A stretch of 9,295 bases of DNA from Bacillota bacterium (lineage in GTDB: Bacteria; Bacillota; Clostridia; Lachnospirales; CAG-274). Below are positions 6,643-9,295 of the stretch, piece after piece (the stretch's first letter is position 1; every line of letters starts with the position of its first letter). The notes beneath the pieces were generated by a model, which had not been told where the DNA came from, did not search any database, and saw only the letters and a list, made by a program, of their open reading frames with translations. The stretch is taken from the NCBI GenBank assembly GCA_017627115.1, contig JAGAHK010000141.1, positions 1 to 9,295 of the forward strand, given 5' to 3'. A program made the position numbers and the translations under genes.

Positions 6643-6832
6643 TTATAGTAAACGACAGTTTTACAAACTAAGGAAGTCCCCCACTTCTAAAGCGGGGGTG
6701 CTTACTTAAAATTCAGTGGGAGTCCAAGCTCCCACTGAATTTGGAATTGCTTGCAATTCCGTTGGTTATGAGTATGTAGCAGAAATTTATTTCTGCGGAA
6801 TACGAATATCATTGACTTGTCGTTCACTATAA
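6643..6832. mobile_element. 190-bp MITE-like element with 15-bp terminal inverted repeats
   Basis: Ends TTATAGTAAACGACA (6643-6657) and TGTCGTTCACTATAA (6818-6832) are inverted repeats with one mismatch. The interior has no credible reading frame but holds four consecutive hairpins: 6678-6698 (five G-C pairs plus CTT/AAG), 6709-6742 (14 bp perfect, 6-nt loop), 6743-6760 (8 bp perfect, TT loop) and 6779-6796 (7 bp perfect, TTTA loop). The G/C-rich hairpin with AAGTCCCCCACTTCTAAAGC resembles the subterminal hairpins of IS200/IS605-type elements, by eye only. A TA target duplication, as with IS630/Tc1-type MITEs, is possible because both ends include TATA-like bases, but it cannot be proved from one copy. 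No transposase is nearby, so movement would need help in trans. Confidence 0.7.
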
Positions 6833-6852
6833 TTTATGCAGGAGGTGTTTTT

Positions 6853-6883
6853 TTATTCCGTAAACACACGTTTTTGCGGATAA
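6853..6883. repeat. imperfect hairpin between the MITE-like element and the tspO promoter
   Basis: TTATTCCGTAAA (6853-6864) pairs with TTTGCGGATAA (6873-6883) with one bulge and one G-T pair. On the + strand it is preceded by a GGAGGTG (6841 onwards) with no usable start codon after it. It lies in the predicted tspO leader. No function can be assigned. Confidence 0.35.
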
Positions 6884-6900
6884 GAACAGGAAAAAATTCC

Positions 6901-6929
6901 ATTATACAATGTATCTCACTTATATGCAA
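6901..6929 (-). promoter_or_regulatory. probable promoter of tspO
   Basis: On the - strand there is a perfect -10 TATAAT (6906-6901) and a partial -35 TTGCAT (6929-6924), 17 bp apart. It points toward tspO. The predicted start, near 6894, gives a leader of about 268 nt containing the whole 190-bp element; without the element the leader would be under 80 nt. Confidence 0.55.
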
Positions 6930-6981
6930 CATTCATATTTGTAAATCTTTTGTAACGTAAATTGTCGAAAACACACAAAGC

Positions 6982-7029
6982 AAAAAGAGGACAGCCTTGT
7001 GTATGAGTTTTTCATACACAAGACCGTCC
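6982..7029 (-). terminator. hairpin terminator after the nucleoside kinase, copy 1 of a dispersed repeat
   Basis: Arms at 6989-7006 and 7012-7029 pair at 16 of 18 positions around a 5-nt loop. Reading the - strand, the hairpin is followed after TC by five T (6986-6982). It lies 57 bp past the kinase stop codon. Bases 7012-7037 are identical to 8867-8892, so it belongs to a dispersed repeat family. Confidence 0.75.
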
Positions 7030-7085
7030 CCCTGTATACCCTTCGGTTGGGATGGTATAAAAACTGCCATAATATCACACCCTTT

Positions 7086-8720
7086 TTATTTAAAGCAGCT
7101 GCCGCCGACAAATTCACGCAAAAGCGAATTTATGGGTATAAGGTCGGTATTGAGCGGCAGGAAGCTGTTAAGGAATTTCAGCAGACGGTTTGCCTCGGGA
7201 TACTCCTCACTTTCACAGGGCACACGGAAAAGCACGGGTTCAACAAGAGTTTTGATAACACAAAGCTCGTAGACCAAAGACGAATTAAAGATAACATCCG
7301 CATTTTCCTGATAAGGATAGATATTTTCCTCCTCGCCCTTTGATACCATAGGCCAGATGCTTATGGTGTCGGCGGCATCAAAACCGCGTGTGCGGAAATC
7401 GCGCACCATACGGCGCAGCATACGTGTATCGGTAGTCGAGATACGGTTATGCTCGTCAAGGTTGAGCTGTGTAAGTGCGGAAATATAGACCCTGTAGACC
7501 TTTTCTTCGGGCAGTTCGTTGGTAAGCTTGGGGTTAAGACCGTGTATGCCCTCTATGATAAGCACATCACGCTCACCCAGACTGATAGTCCTGCCGGGCT
7601 GACGTTTGCCCGTAAGGAAATTGAACTCGGGCAGCTGTACGGTCTTACCCTCAAGCAGGTCGAGCAGATTTTCGTTGAAAAGTGCAACATCTATCGCTTC
7701 AAGGTTTTCAAAATTCTTCTGACCGTTCTCGTCGGGTTCTATTTTGTCCTTATCGAAATAGTAATCGTCAAGCGAGATAAGCTGCGGTGTTTTGCCGTTT
7801 ACACGCAGCTGCACGCCAAGCCTTTTGGCAAAGGTAGTCTTGCCCGAAGACGAGGGTCCCGCAACAAGGATGACCTTTTTTTCGTTTTTGGTGATAGCGT
7901 CCGCGATGGCAGCGATCTTCTTTTCGTGCAAAGCTTCACACACAAGGATAAGGTCGCCTATTTTGCCGCTGCATATCATCTCGTTGAGTGCGCCTGCGGA
8001 GTCCACCTGCATTATATTTGCCCACTTTCCGCTCTCGGAGAATATGGAACAAAGTTTGGGGTAGTCTTTCAGTTCAAGCAGCTCGTTATCCTTGCGCGGA
8101 TCGGCAAACTGCAAAATAAAGCCGTTGTTATATTCCACAAGGTCAAAAAGCGTTATACAGCCCGTTTCCGGCACAAGAGGACCGTAGAGATATTCGTAAA
8201 AATTGCCCACTTTGTATATCTCCACTATCTGCGTTTTGACATACTGCAAAGCCTTTATACGGTGTTCAAGCCCGTATTCCGAAAAAATGGCTCTCGCACG
8301 TTCAACAGGTACTGTTATCTTCTCGAAAGGCAGGTTTTCCGCAACGATAGCGCGCATTTCTTTCTTTATGGCATCAAGGTCGGCTTTTGTCAATTCTCTG
8401 CCGTCATTGCGGCAATAGAAGTTCATATTTACGGTATGTTCGACCCATATCCTCTCATCCTTGCCAAGCACACGGCTTGCCGCCATAAGCATAATTGTCA
8501 TGGCGCTGTTGCGGTAGCTGCGTATGCCTGCCGATGAGTGGATATTGAAAAACCTGACCTTTGACGGATAGTTTATAGGCATGGTAAGGTCACATATCTC
8601 GTTGTTGACAGATGCAACAAGCGTGCCGTCCCCGCGCGCTTTTGCAAGCTGCACAAGGCTGCTGCCCTGCTCTATCTCAACTGTTTTGTTGTCGTTTAAA
8701 ATGGTTACGGGGATCTTCAT
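7086..8720 (-). CDS. uridine-kinase-like nucleoside kinase with TGS and ThrRS-like N-terminal region
   Basis: This 544-aa protein combines a threonyl-tRNA-synthetase-like N-terminus with a C-terminal P-loop kinase of the uridine kinase/phosphoribulokinase group. Residues 1-60 look like a TGS domain. About 61-260 resemble the second additional (editing-type) domain of ThrRS, but the HxxxH metal site is replaced by N71 and T75 in RNSAMT, so no editing is expected. The kinase part (about 280-500) has the Walker A GPSSSGKTT (288-296), a Walker-like LISLDDYYFD (314-323), the LPEFNFLTGKR stretch (363-373) and IIEGIHGLNP (388-397). The end, LLREFVGGSCF, is typical of this clostridial family. It probably phosphorylates a nucleoside with ATP or GTP; the true substrate is unproved. 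The ATG at 8720 is chosen because AAGGAGGTAGG lies just upstream; the longer frame from 8798 would run through the promoter. It is monocistronic, with its own promoter and terminator. Confidence 0.9.
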   Translation of the reverse strand: MKIPVTILNDNKTVEIEQGSSLVQLAKARGDGTLVASVNNEICDLTMPINYPSKVRFFNIHSSAGIRSYRNSAMTIMLMAASRVLGKDERIWVEHTVNMNFYCRNDGRELTKADLDAIKKEMRAIVAENLPFEKITVPVERARAIFSEYGLEHRIKALQYVKTQIVEIYKVGNFYEYLYGPLVPETGCITLFDLVEYNNGFILQFADPRKDNELLELKDYPKLCSIFSESGKWANIMQVDSAGALNEMICSGKIGDLILVCEALHEKKIAAIADAITKNEKKVILVAGPSSSGKTTFAKRLGVQLRVNGKTPQLISLDDYYFDKDKIEPDENGQKNFENLEAIDVALFNENLLDLLEGKTVQLPEFNFLTGKRQPGRTISLGERDVLIIEGIHGLNPKLTNELPEEKVYRVYISALTQLNLDEHNRISTTDTRMLRRMVRDFRTRGFDAADTISIWPMVSKGEEENIYPYQENADVIFNSSLVYELCVIKTLVEPVLFRVPCESEEYPEANRLLKFLNSFLPLNTDLIPINSLLREFVGGSCFK

Positions 8721-8752
8721 AAAATACCTACCTCCTTGGATTGAGCAAAAAA

Positions 8753-8786
8753 TGCCTTTATTTTTGTTAATTATAACATAAAGGCA
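8753..8786. promoter_or_regulatory. possible operator: 9-bp perfect inverted repeat centred on the kinase -10 box
   Basis: TGCCTTTAT (8753-8761) and ATAAAGGCA (8778-8786) are perfect inverted repeats 16 bp apart, and their centre falls on the -10 box at 8770-8775. One arm lies in the promoter spacer and the other at the predicted transcription start (near 8763). This is where a repressor would block polymerase; no regulator gene is adjacent. Confidence 0.45.
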
Positions 8787-8798
8787 AAAGAAATACAA
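8770..8798 (-). promoter_or_regulatory. promoter of the nucleoside kinase gene
   Basis: On the - strand there is a perfect -10 TATAAT (8775-8770) with an extended TG motif (TGTTATAAT), and a partial -35 TTGTAT (8798-8793) 17 bp upstream. The predicted start, near 8763, gives a leader of about 43 nt with AAGGAGG before the ATG at 8720. Confidence 0.7.
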
Positions 8799-8825
8799 TA
8801 TATTAATTCCTTACAACTTATCTAT

Positions 8826-8883
8826 AAAAAAAGAAGACGACCTTGTGCATGAGTTGATTTACATACTCATACACAAGACCGTC
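8826..8883 (-). terminator. hairpin terminator after the PIN gene, copy 2 of a dispersed repeat
   Basis: Stem arms at about 8836-8853 and 8866-8883, with three mismatched positions, are followed on the - strand by TTC and seven T (8832-8826). It begins 16 bp past the PIN stop codon. Bases 8867-8892 are identical to 7012-7037 in copy 1, while the other arm and loop have diverged with pairing largely kept. Confidence 0.8.
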
Positions 8884-8898
8884 CCCCTGTATGGCTCT

Positions 8899-9273
8899 TT
8901 ACTGTACAGGCTTCAAATGTTTTATAAGTTTCTTATCCCAACTTATAACTTCGTCATCATTAATCTGATTGTATGATATTAATATACAATCAACAAAATC
9001 TAAAGATGTATCTCCAAATAATTTTAAAGCATGTACAATTATATTCTTATTATTGACATTTACTTCATCTAAAAATCCTGTAATTGCTTCTGCAATTTCA
9101 TTTCTTGGTATTTGATAAACTTTACCTTTTAATGTGTAAACCACTTCTGCTATAACTTCTGCTAAAACCCACACATTCTTCTTCTGTATAAGTTTCTCCG
9201 CTTCTGTTGCTTTTTCTTCATCATCATTCGTTAAATATCTTAATATTATATTCGCATCAATCCATATTTGCAT
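8899..9273 (-). CDS. PIN-domain protein, probable VapC-type toxin ribonuclease
   Basis: This 124-aa product has the acidic residues of a PIN nuclease: D6 in WIDANIILRYL, E43 in VIAEVVYTL, D92 and D95 in SLDFVDCILIS, and D113 in ISWDKK. Length is normal for VapC toxins, which are Mg2+-dependent RNases that cleave tRNA or rRNA unless bound by an antitoxin. The ATG at 9273 fits; a GGAG lies 13 bp upstream and probably overlaps the end of an antitoxin gene. The gene is markedly richer in A and T than its neighbours and uses many AAT, ATT and AAA codons, which suggests horizontal acquisition. It ends in a dispersed-repeat terminator. Toxin activity is inferred; some PIN proteins of this type are annotated only as nucleic-acid-binding. 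Confidence 0.82.
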   Translation of the reverse strand: MQIWIDANIILRYLTNDDEEKATEAEKLIQKKNVWVLAEVIAEVVYTLKGKVYQIPRNEIAEAITGFLDEVNVNNKNIIVHALKLFGDTSLDFVDCILISYNQINDDEVISWDKKLIKHLKPVQ

Positions 9274-9275
9274 GT

Positions 9276-9295
9276 TTAGTTGCCATCTCCATTTC
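9276..9295 (-). CDS. possible 3' end of the partner antitoxin gene (partial)
   Basis: Only 20 bp are visible. One frame ends in Asn-Gly-Asp-Gly-Asn and a TAA at 9278-9276, 2 bp before the PIN start. Another frame (Glu-Met-Glu-Met-Ala-Thr-Lys) would run into the PIN gene and stop after overlapping it. An antitoxin is expected here from the usual antitoxin-toxin order, but the sequence alone cannot identify it. Confidence 0.3.

Noticed and set aside
6840..6864. Small + strand gene after the GGAGGTG at 6841
   Set aside because: No ATG, GTG or TTG with an open frame follows at a usable distance; the frame closes at once.
6999..7343. + strand frame covering a terminator and the kinase 3' end
   Set aside because: It runs across the hairpin terminator and is antisense to the kinase, with no family features.
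7449..8537. Long + strand reading frame of 362 codons
   Set aside because: It lies wholly antisense to the nucleoside kinase, has no ribosome binding site or recognisable domain, and reflects the codon bias of the real gene.
8721..8798. 26-residue N-terminal extension of the kinase
   Set aside because: The stretch contains the promoter and ribosome binding site; the protein family starts at the ATG at 8720.

Overview
The window looks like chromosomal DNA from a low-to-medium GC Gram-positive anaerobe, most likely a gut Clostridia of the Oscillospiraceae/Ruminococcaceae type. The reasons are strong AGGAGG-like ribosome binding sites, a TTG start on rplJ, an L10 leader RNA of the Firmicutes type, the trmK-nif3 pair in the order known from Bacillus, and a nucleoside kinase with a threonyl-tRNA-synthetase-like N-terminus that is typical of Clostridia. 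The lineage is an inference, since no rRNA gene is present.

Layout. The left half is on the + strand: a PAS-like/GGDEF/GAF-like diguanylate cyclase (153-1898); a strong promoter and L10 leader (1925-2064) driving rplJ and rplL (2121-3062), closed by a terminator; then trmK, a Nif3-family metal protein and an M16 zinc peptidase (3208-5912), very closely packed and probably one operon. The right half is on the - strand. Reading from right to left it holds the tail of a possible antitoxin and a PIN-domain toxin-like gene (8899-9273, clearly AT-rich), a 544-aa TGS/uridine-kinase-like nucleoside kinase with its own promoter (7086-8720), and a TspO/MBR membrane protein (6163-6627). M16 and tspO converge.

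The gene content is mostly housekeeping. The unusual material is in the gaps. Two near-identical 87-bp tandem units, each a long imperfect hairpin, fill the M16/tspO convergence. Two dispersed copies of another hairpin, with 26 identical bases in one arm, act as terminators of the kinase and PIN genes. A 190-bp MITE-like element with 15-bp terminal inverted repeats and four consecutive internal hairpins sits between the probable tspO promoter and the tspO ribosome binding site. A 38-bp palindrome upstream of the diguanylate cyclase carries the same terminal repeats with almost no interior, and may give that gene its -10 box.

I found no convincing new defence or metabolic system. The best candidates for something undescribed are the small non-coding repeat elements, which look mobile and appear to have been placed in regulatory positions (5' leader, promoter, terminators). 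No tRNA, rRNA, CRISPR array or complete insertion sequence was found.
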